From NCBI RefSeq assembly GCF_000149955.1, contig NC_030993.1, positions 1,645,048 to 1,709,047 on the forward strand: a stretch of 64,000 nt of DNA. The letters run 5' to 3'. Positions 11,676 through 26,327 of this stretch are shown here, one piece after another (within the stretch, counting starts at the first letter, position 1; each line of letters begins with the position of its first letter). The position numbers and the translations under genes are program-made. The stretch is from Fusarium oxysporum f. sp. lycopersici 4287 (lineage: Eukaryota; Ascomycota; Sordariomycetes; Hypocreales; Nectriaceae). The notes under the pieces were generated by a model that was not told the origin of the DNA, made no database searches, and worked only from the letters and a program-made list of their open reading frames with translations.

Positions 11676-12590
11676 ATGTCGTCCTATCTCGAAAGGCAGG
11701 CAAATGCTTTCAAGGGCACCCTTTCAGCAGCCGCGACAAAGATCTCAAATCCATCAACAAACAAGGCCTCATCTCTCGCCGTCCCTTCGCTTGCTCCTCC
11801 CTCGCCATCTCCTTCAGCAGCCTCCGATCCAAATACTCCCACCGCCAAGCGAAAACGAGATGCAGGCCCCGAGGTGCCCTACTCTCAGCCGCAGCTCACA
11901 GGCTATGGTGCTGGGGTCAAGACGCAAATGACCTATGCTGTCGATTACCTGAAAAAGAAGGGCGACGCAAAGACCATCACGGATATTATCGACCATCTGA
12001 GTTTGAGGAATTTTGACGATGAGCACAAGCGACAACTTGCGGAAGGTCTACGGGGCCATCCCCGTGTAGAGTGGAAGCCTGATGCGAACCTCAGCGAACA
12101 GACCTGGAAGACTGGTACCTATGTCCACCGACCTATCATTCCTGGAGTCAAGGACGCAACCAGCCTTCTCGCTCATCTTCAAGCCAAGACAGACGCCTCA
12201 GGCGTGTCAGTAAAGGACCTCAAGGACGGCTGGCCCGACTGCGAAGACACAATATCAGCGCTCGAGCGCGAGCACAGGATCCTAGTAGTGCGCACCAAAA
12301 AGGATAACATCCCGCGCTACGTTTGGCCCAATGATCCGTCGCTACACCACAAGGTCCAGCCAGAGTTCCAGAGCATGTGGCAGCGTGTGCAACTACCACC
12401 CCTCGAGGAGATGCACCGAAAGCTTACGAGCGTCGGACAAAAGCCTACAAGCGAAGATCCCCGCAAGGCAAAGGATGGACAGGCCAACAAGCCCAAGGCT
12501 CAGAAGCGTCGCAAGGGCAACAGGATCGGCAAGGCAACCAACGTGCACATGGCGCATCTCATGCAAGACTACAGTGGCATGCGACGATAG
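11676..12590 (+). CDS. tfa2: transcription initiation factor IIE subunit beta
   Basis: A single exon encodes 304 residues. TFIIE-beta joins TFIIE-alpha in the RNA polymerase II pre-initiation complex and helps recruit TFIIH and open the promoter. The N-terminus (1-70) is Ser/Pro/Ala-rich and ends in a basic KRKRD patch. A first winged-helix core covers about 80-155 (VDYLKKKGDAKTITDIIDHL onward), and a second region to about 230 contains ISALEREHRILVVRTKKD and PRYVWPND. The tail is very basic (KPKAQKRRKGNRIGKATN) and ends MQDYSGMRR, as expected of fungal Tfa2. The lack of introns is usual here. The symbol is the yeast name. Confidence 0.9.
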   Translation: MSSYLERQANAFKGTLSAAATKISNPSTNKASSLAVPSLAPPSPSPSAASDPNTPTAKRKRDAGPEVPYSQPQLTGYGAGVKTQMTYAVDYLKKKGDAKTITDIIDHLSLRNFDDEHKRQLAEGLRGHPRVEWKPDANLSEQTWKTGTYVHRPIIPGVKDATSLLAHLQAKTDASGVSVKDLKDGWPDCEDTISALEREHRILVVRTKKDNIPRYVWPNDPSLHHKVQPEFQSMWQRVQLPPLEEMHRKLTSVGQKPTSEDPRKAKDGQANKPKAQKRRKGNRIGKATNVHMAHLMQDYSGMRR

Positions 12591-12931
12591 GGAACGCGTG
12601 TATCATAGTTGTTTTCATTTCAGGGCGTTAGGGTGATGAGCTTGAGACTCAAGGGACGAATCATTTGATTTGATTTGATTTTTATTTGGCGTTTGGCGAT
12701 AAAGGAACCCATTGAGATTAAGGTCAAACAAAAAAGACAAAGGGCATTATGAGACGGACATCGTCGGGTAGACGTAGGGAGCAAGGCAGCGGCATGTTTT
12801 AAATTATTCAATCAACAACATTGTTCAATATCAAAAACTCCTGTCGCCTTTTGCCGTGTACGTGACAAGCCCTATATCTCAATTGTGTATCCCTCGCTTG
12901 CCATGCCCTTTATCCTAAGATTGATTTGTCT
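12591..12931. other. convergent 3' spacer
   Basis: Short spacer between two converging genes, with a TTTGA repeat near 12663-12683. No gene seen. Confidence 0.5.
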
Positions 12932-13625
12932 TTACCTGTTCTCTCGCCGTATCTTGTCAAACAAGCTCTCAAAGATATCTGACTCTTGATACCCTCCAAC
13001 CCGAAACTTCTTCTGAACCGTAACGCAAGGCACGGCTTCTACACCCGCTATGGCTGCAGTTCTGACCTCGTCCTCGAGCGACTTCCCCAGACCCGGCCCC
13101 AGAAGCGCGGCTCTCATATCAGAATCTTCGAGTTTGGCCTCTGTTCGGCCTACGTGCATCAACCACGCTTCGTCAGCAATGTCAGCCCCGTTTTCAAAGT
13201 GACCACGGAACAGAGCATCAAGAAACGCAGACTGGACATTTGCTCCACGAATTTGAAGGGTCAAGGCCACAAGTCGGTGGGCAGACTGTGAAGGCCCTGT
13301 CTTCCCAGTCACAGAGAATTCGATGCCGTGACGAGCACCGGCTGTTTGGAGTCGAGAAGTGAAGAGACGAAGCTTCTCTGGGGACATGAGCTTTTCATAG
13401 AGGGCACGCTTGTCACCTGTGACGGGTTAGAATAAATAGTGAGAGGTAGAGGGTAGAAGTACTTCTTCGTAGCGTGGGATACAGAAGAAAGGGCTTCCAT
13501 GTGACATCGAATTCGACTTCTGGGTGGAGTGCTTGATATCGTTCCATGGCTTCCTCGAGGGTCTTTTTCTGGAGAAAACACCACGGACATAGAATGTCTC
13601 CATGGATGACGATGTCAATAAGCAT
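12932..13625 (-). CDS. DsbA-family (FrnE-like) thioredoxin-fold oxidoreductase
   Basis: Exons 13625-13463 and 13416-12932, separated by a 46 bp intron, give 215 residues. The protein opens with MLIDIVIHGDILCPWCFLQ, the start of a DsbA/2-hydroxychromene-2-carboxylate isomerase-like fold with a CPWC redox pair near residues 13-16. An inserted helical domain follows, and the C-terminal half has the cis-Pro loop AVPCVTVQKKFRVGGYQ, where VGGYQ matches the SGAQ-like end of FrnE proteins. No signal peptide is seen, so it is probably cytosolic. The likely role is a thiol oxidoreductase or glutathione-S-transferase-like activity; the substrate is unknown. It converges with the TFIIE-beta gene. An upstream non-coding stretch stays open but gives no better start. 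Confidence 0.83.
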
Positions 13626-15159
13626 GGTCGAAAGTGAAAAGAAGGTGTTAGAAAAGAATACGGAAGAATCTCTGTTCGTAAATCGTTCAGGTCGTGAGGG
13701 CGTATAAGTAAAGATGGACGCCAATACCGAAAGTTAAAAACCGTTGAATACCGTCACACTTTAGCAAGAAAGCCACTGTCGATCTGTAAAGTAAACAACC
13801 CCAGATACTTATATATATGAACGGAACACTTCCTCCCCGTCCTGTATTATGAAATCTCACATTTTGCGCTCCAGGGACCAGGGCTTTAACCAAACATCTT
13901 CCATCAAGCCCTCTCGTACATGATAAAAGCCCAGCTCAGCCGGTGTCAGGGCTGCCCAATTGGCAAATCCAGGCATCAATGCCGCCCATCGTGGCCTGTC
14001 GTTGAATATTGAATATGTCTGCGATGAATAATCAGAAAATCGCCGTTCTGCGGGGGTCTGCACTACCGGGAATTAGGCAGGGGGGAACCTTTCTCGCTTT
14101 TTCGCTTTTAATTTTTTTTCTTATTTCAAAATGGCGTGGTTTCAACTTTTTAGCTGAAATTCATGGCCTTAAAAAAGTCTAGACCGGTCGCTGGGCTTGA
14201 CAGTCGCGTGCTCGTGGAGGCTTTGTTATACGCGATAGACGTCATGGAGGTTTTTGGGGCTTGACAGGACGGATTTAGACGAGGGGTGGTTTGTCGATCT
14301 CTCTGGGCAGTGAAACACCAGATGTTCATCCATGCGGCTCAATTGAGGGGTATATATCAGTTGACAATAATTGCCGAAGGTGGTCGGCCGTGGCTGACCG
14401 ATATATCAACCGATAGCTGATGTTCTAGTTCTGGAGCAAGTGTAGGTATGTGTGTCACAGCATAAACTACCTAGTCATAAGCAAGCTGATATTCGTTTTT
14501 TGTTGAGTGTAGTAATATATTCATCGCATCAAATAGCAAGTCTATGTCGGTCCCCAGTCCTTAAGCCCAAGTCTACATAATAATACACAAACATGCCAGC
14601 GTCTTGTGCTTCCCATAATGCCTGTTGTCTTTGTCTCTGATACGCTCAGAAGAAAAGAAAAAAACAAGCAAATGTTCCAGTGTAACTCCCTTCCTATGTT
14701 TGCGTTATGCAGACAAATGCAATGTCCTGTCCGTCGTTCACCACATTGCCATCCGCCAGTCTATTTGATACTAGAACAAAGGAAATGAAAAAGCATCCAT
14801 AATGTACGAGAGATGGGGAATCGATAAAACATGAAAACCACGAAACAGTGCAGAAATCAACGTTCAAAGCATGCTCCATCTAGGAGCGAGCCCGCCCATT
14901 AGACGGTAGAGTGAAGTGTGTTGTGGGGGATTGATATTAGACTAAGATATGCGCACAACTTGTCGTCAGCTGTGGCAAGCTTAGGTGAAGGGGTATGAGT
15001 ATGGGAATCCAGTCCAGAAGGAATTAACGCCGCCGTAATCTTTGTGCCCGAGTCGGGCACAGCTTCAATAATACAGGGTATCGGTGAGTCACTCCAGATC
15101 ATCACAAGAAGGACGACCTTGAGCATTGCTCAAGCGTTGGAATCTGGCAATAGGTCTGA
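13626..15159. other. intergenic, no gene seen
   Basis: About 1.5 kb between the 5' end of the DsbA-like gene and the 3' end of the C2H2 gene, both on the minus strand. It has A/T tracts near 14100-14140 and 14650-14670. Nothing recognisable as coding. Confidence 0.5.
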
Positions 15160-16568
<1,409 letters not shown>

Positions 16569-19500
16569 CTTCAATATGGTGGGAATTGCCAGCTGAAGAC
16601 GTGGCGCGTTTGGGGAAGGATGTGCGAGGGCGCTCACAAGTGACGGATCACGGCAGGAAGGCGGTCAAGCTGACGTTGGCTGCGAAGATGCATGTTAGTG
16701 ACTTGGTTTTGATATGGTAGCGGGCCTTGTTTGATGCTCGAGGTGCCAATACAAACAATGCCATCCCGAAGGGACCGGCAGATGGGTAAGCGAATGCAAC
16801 GGCATGCTTAGGTCCAACCAGTCGCCCAGAGACGGCATGATCGGTATCCAAGATCCGCCGAGTGTCAGGTCCCGAAAAACAACTTATGCGACTCACCTTT
16901 CCGCGTTTGTATGCAAGTAAGTGACGTGTATGGTCGCACTGACAAGGTGGACGTGAAATCTTGCAGACCGCTTTTCGGTGCGGGTTCGGTCGAAGCGGGA
17001 GGAGAGAGGTCGACCGGCGACAGGATTTCGTTGTCGGATTTTCGGTCTTGGGCGGCGACGAAGTTCTTTGTAGTTGGAGCGTAGGAGGAACGCGCGTGGT
17101 GTATGTGTAAGGTGGAAGAACCGAGGACCGCAGGGGTTAGGCAAAAATGGTTAAATTTTTTTCTGTACCCTCCACAAAGTGATGCACTGTCGATCGGGCG
17201 GTCGGAGATGAAAAGTCAACAGAACAGAAGACTCTTGCGAGTTTTCAAATTCAACTTACACTATATCAACACACGATAGCTGATGAGATGTAGTCGTTCA
17301 CAGGCGCGATGCGATGGAAGAAGGGATCAGGAGGTGGTCTGTTCACAGCTGGTGGCCAGTGGTCTAGACGCAGGTACCGTTAAAGGGTCAACTGGGGGGA
17401 TAGATAGTTCTTAAAGAGGTGAGGATGTGAAAGATAGCAGAGCGGGATATCAATCGCCAGGACGTATGAGGACCAAAACGCAACGAGAGACGGGAACGGG
17501 AGATAGATAATATAGACCAAAGGGGTTGATGTGATGATCGAGGGCCAGGTAGGGGCCAAGTCTTTATGTCAGGTTCCAGGACGGGTCCCTATGGCGGGAC
17601 GTGACAAGGCGAAGGCAGGCAAAGGCAAAGGCAGCTCCGGGATTTGGAAGTGGGAGGGTGAAGGGGAAGTGAAAGTGGATTCCCTATGGGGGGAAATAGT
17701 GGAGGGAGGGGTTTGCGAAATAAATTACGGTGCACTCCCGGGCAGGGGTTAGAGGGTGACAGGGGTAGCGGGCCTGAATGAGGGCGTGAATAGCGGTAGC
17801 GGGAATGAAGTAGACTCAGACTCATTACAGCGGCCAACCCAACCCAACGCTTCAGTTCAGCCAGTTTAAAGCAAAGCGCGTGTAGCGCATCAGATGAGCC
17901 AGATAGTAGGGCAGAGACAGGGATTGGGGAAATAAGAATAGAGCATGGCTAAGATACTCTCAGACCTGACCTGAGCTAGAGTAAACAAGAGCCAGAAATA
18001 GAGTCAATAGGACAGGATAATGGAAACAGTAGTGCAGGCGTAGATCAGGCACGAGTAAGCAATCATGTCTTTGTAATTAGAGTATCGGGACATTCTAACA
18101 AAGAGAGAGAAAAAAAGGAAGAAAAAAAAGGAAATCATCTCAACATAATAAGGACTCGATATGGATGCGTACAGTAGGGGTAAACAAATATATGCTTCTC
18201 TTTTGGTCTCAATGAAATGACGATCGATCCTTTTGGCTTTGGTTCCCGTCCCATCTTTGTTTTTTCTTTTCTTTTTTAGAAAAAAAAGTATTACCCGAAA
18301 GCCGTTCGAGGGTTTCGTTTGAACTGGATCTCGCAGGTTTGGTTTGCTCTGTGCGCCAGATCTCGCAAGAGACATGGTGACATGGATCGAAGCACAGGAC
18401 GGGGGTTGGCAGGACCTCGAGACACGACGCGACGGGAAGAAATCATCGGGGATCGATGAAGTGTAACAGTGGATGACCTGTAAATTGAGGTTTCATATCA
18501 CGGGCGAACGCGAGCTGAGAACGCGCAAGGCCGATGAATTAGCACCGAGTACGCTAGACGCTGTTAGATTTTACATTGGTGACCTTGGTCTAGCACAGTA
18601 AGGCGAACAGCTGAGACTAGGATTCAGACCATACCTCACGTTTCTAAAAGAAACATGGGATTCTATAGCTGTAAAAAAAAAAAATATCACTCTTACAACC
18701 CTGGATACAATAACATATATGAAATGGGTTTTTTTTTTTTTTTATAATTCTCTAATGTGTCGAAAAATATAACATAAAGTCCGAACGTTTTCAGGTACTG
18801 AGATTTGACCCTCCCATAACTTACACAAGCGGGGATTGGCATGCGACAGACGTCACAAAGAACGAGGGCCAGAACCTCAATTCCGCCCTAGAAACATCCA
18901 TCAGCCGTGGCGTCATTCTCACTTAACTCAACATGAAACGCCGTTGCGTGTGTAATCCCAAGACGCGGCAAATCAAACCATAAACTTTTATCCTATCCTG
19001 CCTTCATTTATAGTAGTGTCCCGAAGATTTGGGAGCGAAGCAAAAAGAAACAAAAACCTCCACTACCAGCATTCAAGCGGACGGGTGCCTAGCCCTCGGA
19101 AGAGATGGTTCCCGTCGTGTTGCTGCAACTTTACGATGCACAAATTGGAAATCTCCCGTCCCTGGGCAGTGAACTCCATGTACAGCATACAGTGCATACC
19201 TACAGTGCATCCTTACAGGGTATTCCCCGGCCAGCCACAGCGCGCCGCCTCACCCAACCACCAATACCCATAACAATTCAATAGTCACTCAAGGACTGGC
19301 GTGGAAGCGTCCCTGGATAACATCTTGCAACCTCTAGCCGTTGGACGACGCTGATTGGAAAGAGGCTGTAGTCCTCCCTCATCTGTCGTGAATAGTCGGG
19401 ATCGCTGCTGAGGGAATGGGCATCTCGCAGGCAGGCCAATCCTTGTCAGCTGGAGTGATCCTCAGACGTCGATCGTATCGTTCGTTTCTCTTACTGCATT

Positions 19501-22500
19501 ATGCCAGTTGGGCCGCCAACATATCATGCCGTGTCTTCGTGAGTTACGAGTGGACGCCCCATCACCTCCCTTTTCGTCTACTCGTATGTCCAGTCCAACA
19601 ACAGGATATCATGAAAGAAATGAGCTGGGCAAACAGGGCCCGTATAAACCTCACCCTGTATCAACCACGCTTGTTTGTTTGTACGATGCTAAGCATATTG
19701 CTATTGATTGTTTCTTACCTATGTCCGGCCCTGTTTCCCCCTCTCTCGGGATTGTGAACAGGCCTCTCTCTGACCCAGCTCCCGCTGTTTGATGTTCGAC
19801 CCCAAATCGATTCCCCTGGTCTCAATCAATGTACAGCGCATCACTCTCCCTTGCCCACCCCTACTCACCAGGGCCGACGTCATGAATCTTCCCTGTACCC
19901 TGCAGGGTCGACATGGTATGTGCGCCCCTCAAAATAACCCAGGTCTGTTCCAGGGGAATTCAAACGGATCCCGTCAATTTGGGCGCGGTCTAGCGGGTCA
20001 GAGCTGGTGCCCAGAGCTGATGTCGGGCTGTCAGGGCTGGGGGCAGGCAAGGCGGCAGCTGTCCTGAGTGGTAGATCTCGCCGGCTTCCAGAAGAGTTCA
20101 ATCACCAGTGCCCATGCTCCCCTGACCCATATCTCACTCTCAGGCGGTGTCGAGTTGTCGCCCCCTAGTGTGGCTTGCCTCATCGAGGGATCCCACATCT
20201 CCCTTGGCACTATATTTGATAATGTTTTCCTGCGCCATAGGCGTCAATAAGATCTGGGCTGTTGGTTGAGGCTAATTAATTTCCAGCCATGCGTGTTGTG
20301 AATTTCGGTGAAAGCGATCCAGGACCGCTCGACGTTTGTTGAAGCGTTGCCTGAATCTGTGGTACACTTGACATGATGTAATCTCAATATCTGGTCACCT
20401 GGTCTAGTTTAGTAGTTAGCAGCCTTGTCATCGTCTCTTTGTTCTTTTAGATGGTCTCAAGCAATCGAGGCTAGTAGACGAAGCACTCACTCCATCAGCC
20501 TCTGTAAACAAAGGCTATCCTTGAATCAGAATTCAACTGCATATTACACCCACTCTCTTTTAATGGTGTACCTAACTGAGGCGGTGTCAATTCTTATTCC
20601 GCTCTTTCCCTGTCATATAGTCCGTGGCTTAATTAGCATGTTAATGCATGCAATGCGCATGAGTTTGCTGCCCGTGGATGTGGGATGTTTGTTGCTCCTG
20701 GGCTCTAGGTTAAAGGTTGTCCTAGATACGACTACCCAATCGGATATGAAGCGAGTGGCCTGGGTGCTCCCCTCCCAACATTGGAGACGTTAGAGTCAGC
20801 AACCCTGTACTGTGTGAGATATGTACGTGAAGTAGTGGGCTGAGGCGGGACTGATTCGTCAATACCTGGTAACTTTTAGAAGGCTTCATCATGGCCCGTC
20901 TGCCTTCCAGAAGACAGCCCGATATGATCTTACACCGCTCAGGTTAGTTTAGCTAAGTACTGTGCTGTGGCTGTTCGATACAGTAGCCGCCATGTCTCCA
21001 ACGACCTAATCAATCAACCACCCCCGCAAGTGCCGTGCGCAAGATGCAGGCGCTGGCGCATATGCCAGTTGATAATTAAAACAGATGCCAGAAGGGATAG
21101 CCTAATGCAAAATAAAGGACAAGATCCACCATGACGCTCTTGAATGATGACTTCAAAAGTGAGAAAGGGGTGTGTCGTGGACCAACAGCCCAGGAGAGAA
21201 AAAAATGAATGAAGCTGGAATTGGAAGACACTAAGAAACTTGGGAATCAAACTCGACAGGGGTGAGAGGCATATCTTTCAGCTGCTAAGCTCTGGTTGGC
21301 TTCTTTTCGAGACTAACAAGGTCTTCAGATGGGTCACTCACCTATTCGGAAATGACGCTAGCTCACCGAGGAAGGTTTCGAGAATTCTTCTGGAACAATG
21401 GTAATGCAGAGGCGGATCTAGCGCCGTGTGACAATGCACGTCCGAGCGTAGCGTTGCGCCCACGACACATCCTATCCTTCTACTGAGCTTCTTTCCGTCC
21501 TTCGATACCACTTTCTCATTCCGATCCATCACCAAAGAAGCCTCACCCCTCCTTCCATGGTTCCAAGTTCCAACCTATCCCATATTGGTATCAATGCATG
21601 AGATAAACCTTCCTCACCTTGGCAATTCGGCTGTCTACCTTATTCACCTCCGCACTTTCCATTACTGATTGCTGTATGTACCGATCTCGACATGATCCCA
21701 CTCGGTCTCTTTATCTTACTCTCCCACTCACACTCATACATATCTATTGTTTGATCTTATTTGTCTCGTGTCTATCTTATACGTAAGAGTGCTCGGCCGC
21801 CCAAGCTTGTCCTGACTAAATCCTTGCCCTGGCCCCATGCTCCCGGGGCCCCATCTGAATCTGCCCCGTGCTGCAGAAGCATGGATCACTTCCATTCGTT
21901 CTGGCGTCTTTCCAGAAGTTTTAGAATTGAGTCAGTGAGCGGTTGGTTTGAGGGCTGCAGTCATGGCGCACTATCCGTCCAAAACCTACACTGACACGGG
22001 AATGGGGATGAATGGCTGACCAAGGTATGCTGTAGGTTGGTCAATGTGCTGGTATTCGGCTGTTCATTAAGAGACTCTAATTAAGGACTAGTGCATATCG
22101 GGCACGGAACCTTGGGCCACCGGATATCACTTGAGAATCAAAGAACGGCAACCATACCACGGATCGACAGAGCACTCCAAGACTGGACACCAACGAATGC
22201 GAATGGGATGTAGTTCACAAAGACAATGTCAAAGAAAAAGGCAGGTAGTATGGCTTGGGCATCAAGATGTCACAAAGGCTGCGGCTCCGGCTCCGGCTCG
22301 GCTCTCACTACCATGACCCTTTCCAGTTTGCCTCGATTTACGTTTGGCTTCTTCAACCTTTGAGTCATATTGTAAAGAAAATGCAGAACTTGGCCTTACT
22401 GGGCGGGGAAGTCCTGTCCGTGCCGGCGCGGGGGCTAGGACTGATAGCCTGCTGCATGAACAATCGAGGAGGCCTTTCACAAAATCTTACGACCACCTAG

Positions 22501-25500
22501 GGAGGCAAATAGTTGACATATCGATCCAACAACCTATGGCTCTCAATGGATCCTTCAGACTTGAGTAATTTAGTCGAAGGGGAGTTATGAAGGTCCCGCG
22601 TAGGCTCACCCATCGAATCCTTAGCCAGTGGGTTCCTTGACTATAGGGCAAACCCAACAAAGACTCAAACAAAGAGGATCTCGAGGACGGCAAGCGACTG
22701 GTGTACTATTGCAGTACGTATCAAGCGGTGCCTGTGGCTTAGGTTTGGTCAACTCTTACACTCATTTACTTGCTCAGATGCTCGACTACCTTACTAACCA
22801 ACCATGTATATAGAACAGTTCTAGAAATATGGCGCCCACACCACCTATGGAGGCTTCAAACAACTTCGCGAGCATGCCCCTCTTTCTTATTAACGAAGCT
22901 ATGCCTTTGACTGTTGGTTATTATTAGCATCTGAGAAGAGTCCAGTGCTCAGCTGTGATTCCATTCCAGTCTGTTCGTCCCGCCATCCGTTGGCCATTTT
23001 CGGCGAAGGCGATGCGCCGACCCCCAAAAAGGGTTGGTGGCTTTAGTGTATCAAATGCAAGACTTGGCAGCAATACGAATACCTTCTTTTTGCACTTGTG
23101 CTCGGACACTCGCCTTGCCAGACGCGAAGCAGAGATGAAACAGTTTGACATTGTATTCCCCGCCTTAGCGCAGGTGAGTTCCATTAGCTTTCTGTTTCGA
23201 ATATCACGAGTTCCTGGGGTTTATACGGTGAGTTACTGAGCAGCCCGTTCTTTGCGCCGATGCGAGGGCTCATCCTTTCTCGTTATGGTTAAAAGATGCG
23301 TTGTTTCAGAATACCTTTGTCTACCGAAAGCTAACGACGCAGGTAATTCTCAGGCCGGCTAATAGAGTTTGGGAATATGTACTGTATATCATAGTGATAT
23401 TCTCATCTATCCTCCCAGCCTGCCTTTACAGCTTGTTAATGCTTCTGCCGCATATGGCCGAAAAACATAACTGGTCAAGGCTTTCGGATGTCGCAAATCC
23501 ATCGCTCCGCCCTTCGTCGATCTCATCAGAGCTTTTCATGTCACAGAGCGGCGTTTATACGTATGCACTCGTGCAATGACTCGGCCTAAAGTTGGTTCGT
23601 GGGACGGTCGTTTGCGCGAACTGCCCCGTGATCGACATTTCACCGCGTCTGCAACGGAATAAACCCAGCAACTAACGACTGGAACATTGCAGTGCATGCT
23701 GCAAAGTAACCTTGAAATTAAATTGAAGCATGAAGGCTCGCGCGGAACCTTGGTGTGCAACACAGAAGGCAAATTGCTTTGATGTCGATAACGCACCATC
23801 ATTATCTTTGTGTAAGTTCAGGTACATTACAGCCAACCTACGAATGTATCAAGTGCGTCTTTTTCATAACGCATGGATTTCAGTTTGCTTTCTGCTCCAT
23901 CTTTGTATCATCAGGACCAACCGGGAGTCTGACCGTTGTCCTGCAGCATCCCAGGGTGGACCCTGAACTGCACCAAGTCAAAGTCCACAGGACCGTGCTC
24001 GCCATCACAGACGATGAAACAATTGATGGAAGCCTTCCAGAAGCAGTGGAGCAGTATAGGTCCAAGCCTCAAAGGGTGAGGTGACGTGGGATGGTCGGCC
24101 AATTCTTCCAGGGCTGAAATGCAGGTATAGACTTTTTTCCCCTCCACCACGCCAACACCCATCAGGGCCAATGCAGGGGTGTCTTTGGCCCATGGCTGCC
24201 ACGAGGGTTATTTTCGATATCAGTCAATTGTGCCATCATTTGCCTCTTTCTGCTGTGATTCACGTCAGGTCTCGTTCATCATGTTCCCCAAACACGACAC
24301 TACAAATGCGGGAGAAATGAGATGTTTATCAGCTCTTGTGTACCACCCACCAACTCAGTCCTCAACGTGGTCACAATGACTGATAACACGCATTCTTTGC
24401 ACTAGGTAAGTATATTAAGGTGGAGGCTGGGTGAAGAGTAGACGATAACTGAGGCTACCAATTTTATCAGCAATAAGGTCCTTGATCATGTGGACTAGTT
24501 TTGTCCGGGTTACTGCTGTTTGCAATTTCCCTGTAGGCTCTTGATTAACTACTCTGCATAGCATACTCCACGAGTGGGTGGACTCGTCTGGTGGCCCGGG
24601 CTGAGATTGCCGTCGGCGCGGTTTGAGAACAGACGCATGCCTGCGCGTTCCCGCATTTGTGGTCCTCGACAGTCTGTCCCATCCTCTCACCGTTCCCTTG
24701 CGCTCAAGGCAAATCAAGTCAAGCTGAGGTGAGCCGTGAGCATGAACCAGCCCGGAGCTTGACCGTACTCTCAGGGGCCGGACCACATTGATGGGTGACA
24801 ACGACCAAAATGGCCTGGTCCTGGCATGATGAACAACCGAGTTAGCTTTGCTGGCAAGCAGGCCATATTGCGTGAATAATTCACAGGACCAATGCACCCT
24901 TACCAAATGCGTTCTCTATGATCTGTGAATCGAAAGTCAAGCTGCCCTGTTGCAACACTTGGAAGCGAAGCGGATATGTCGATCACTAAAGCTTCGGCCA
25001 ACTGTTCAGGAACGTGCTATCTCGATATCTGGTGCAGCGTAGCATTCAACTCATAACTATCGTCGCTGCTCTGTCACTGCCGGTCGACGAAGTGCAAGTT
25101 TTTACCGCCATATTGATTAATGCACAGCAGACAAGACCCGCCACGAGGGGATCCCGGCAGTCTTTGGCACACATAGATCTGCATCCACGACTCGTCGTTG
25201 CTTTTTCTCGTGTGCCGTTTAACGGAAGGCAGATGTCAATGGTCAATGTGCGGTAAGGATCGTGACAGGTTGCGCAGATCACCATCAGTAATAAAAGGAA
25301 TCGCCAAAAAGACGGGCCGTCTCTCGTTTGTGTCAGATCTGCAGGTTCTCGATTGCTTGCTTTTCTTTTTGCTTTTTTACTACCGGATTGACCTTGCTGT
25401 CGCGTCGTGGTGCTCTGTCAAAGTGATTCTTGAGTTGGTTTTGCTTTGCTGACCGCAAGATCCGGCAGGCCATGGAAGATTGTCGATTGCATCCCATTGC

Positions 25501-26327
25501 TTGCATCGTGGAGATTAACGGTCTGCCCTGCACTCCGCATCCATGCATCCTGGCTGCACGAGTTGCATATCCGGGGAGTGTGCAGTACGACACCGCCGTG
25601 TCAGACCACGTCCTAGATGAGGGCGGTCTGGAAGTTCTCGGGGCGATAAGACCCGCGATTCCTTAAGGTTCTTCGAACAGGTACCGGTAGTTGATCCAGA
25701 GTGAGATCTCATATTCTGTGGAAAGTTGAAACCCAATATCGTGGGGTCTTGAGATGGGTCAGTTTGTGTTGTGCCTGACGCTTAGCCAGTCAAGGAGGGA
25801 TGTTTATGGCAATGGACGACCATTTCTCGGGTTAAGATAGTACAGTACAGAGACGTGTTATATGCCACTCCGTACTTATCGTTCCATCTCTGAAATACTA
25901 TACTGTATATCGTAGAAGGTCGTTTCCTAGACCTAGGAAGAGTGATCTCACTACATACCCACACCCTCATCACTCATTACTTGATGAATTCTCTCCCAAG
26001 AGCAATATGACCTATAAATCCAGGGATTGATAACATTGTGGATTAACTGACTATTTATATTTTTATCTCAAACTAAACATCGGCTTTGTGATTTGACAGG
26101 ACTTGCCACCCACGTCGTCTTAGGCATACCCTATACCTAGCACACAGGTACTACTGGTAACAGCTGTATGTGACTGTTCAGTTCACTCAACGAGAAATCA
26201 CTTTTTGGGAGGTGACTAGAAGGGGTTTGGATTCGATAAAGAAACTGACTGGATCGCGCTGGTATCTGCTCGGTTCACAAAGGACTATATGCTTGCCTCG
26301 ACTTGACTTGGTCTTTAGACCCCATGT
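16569..26327. other. ~9.8 kb region without supportable genes
   Basis: This is by far the longest gene-free stretch. The end near 16.6-18.4 kb is the upstream side of the C2H2 gene and may hold a long 5' leader. Open frames are all short, most lack ATG, and none resembles a known protein. Visible simple sequence: an A12 run (18673-18684) followed 44 bp later by T15 (18729-18743), and a CGGCTC-type repeat near 22283-22302. No tRNA-like or transposase-like sequence was recognised. It may contain long non-coding RNA or distant regulatory DNA. Confidence 0.5.

Noticed and set aside
16569..16637. N-terminal extension of the C2H2 factor
   Set aside because: The extension needs a GTG start; the first in-frame ATG is 16568.
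18004..18375. 123-codon minus-strand frame upstream of the C2H2 gene
   Set aside because: Starts with ATG, but consists largely of Lys and Phe runs coded by A/T tracts; no protein character.
24415..24906. 163-codon minus-strand open frame, the longest in the gene-free region
   Set aside because: It begins with TTG, not ATG, has no recognisable motif and an Arg/Ser-rich composition typical of chance frames.
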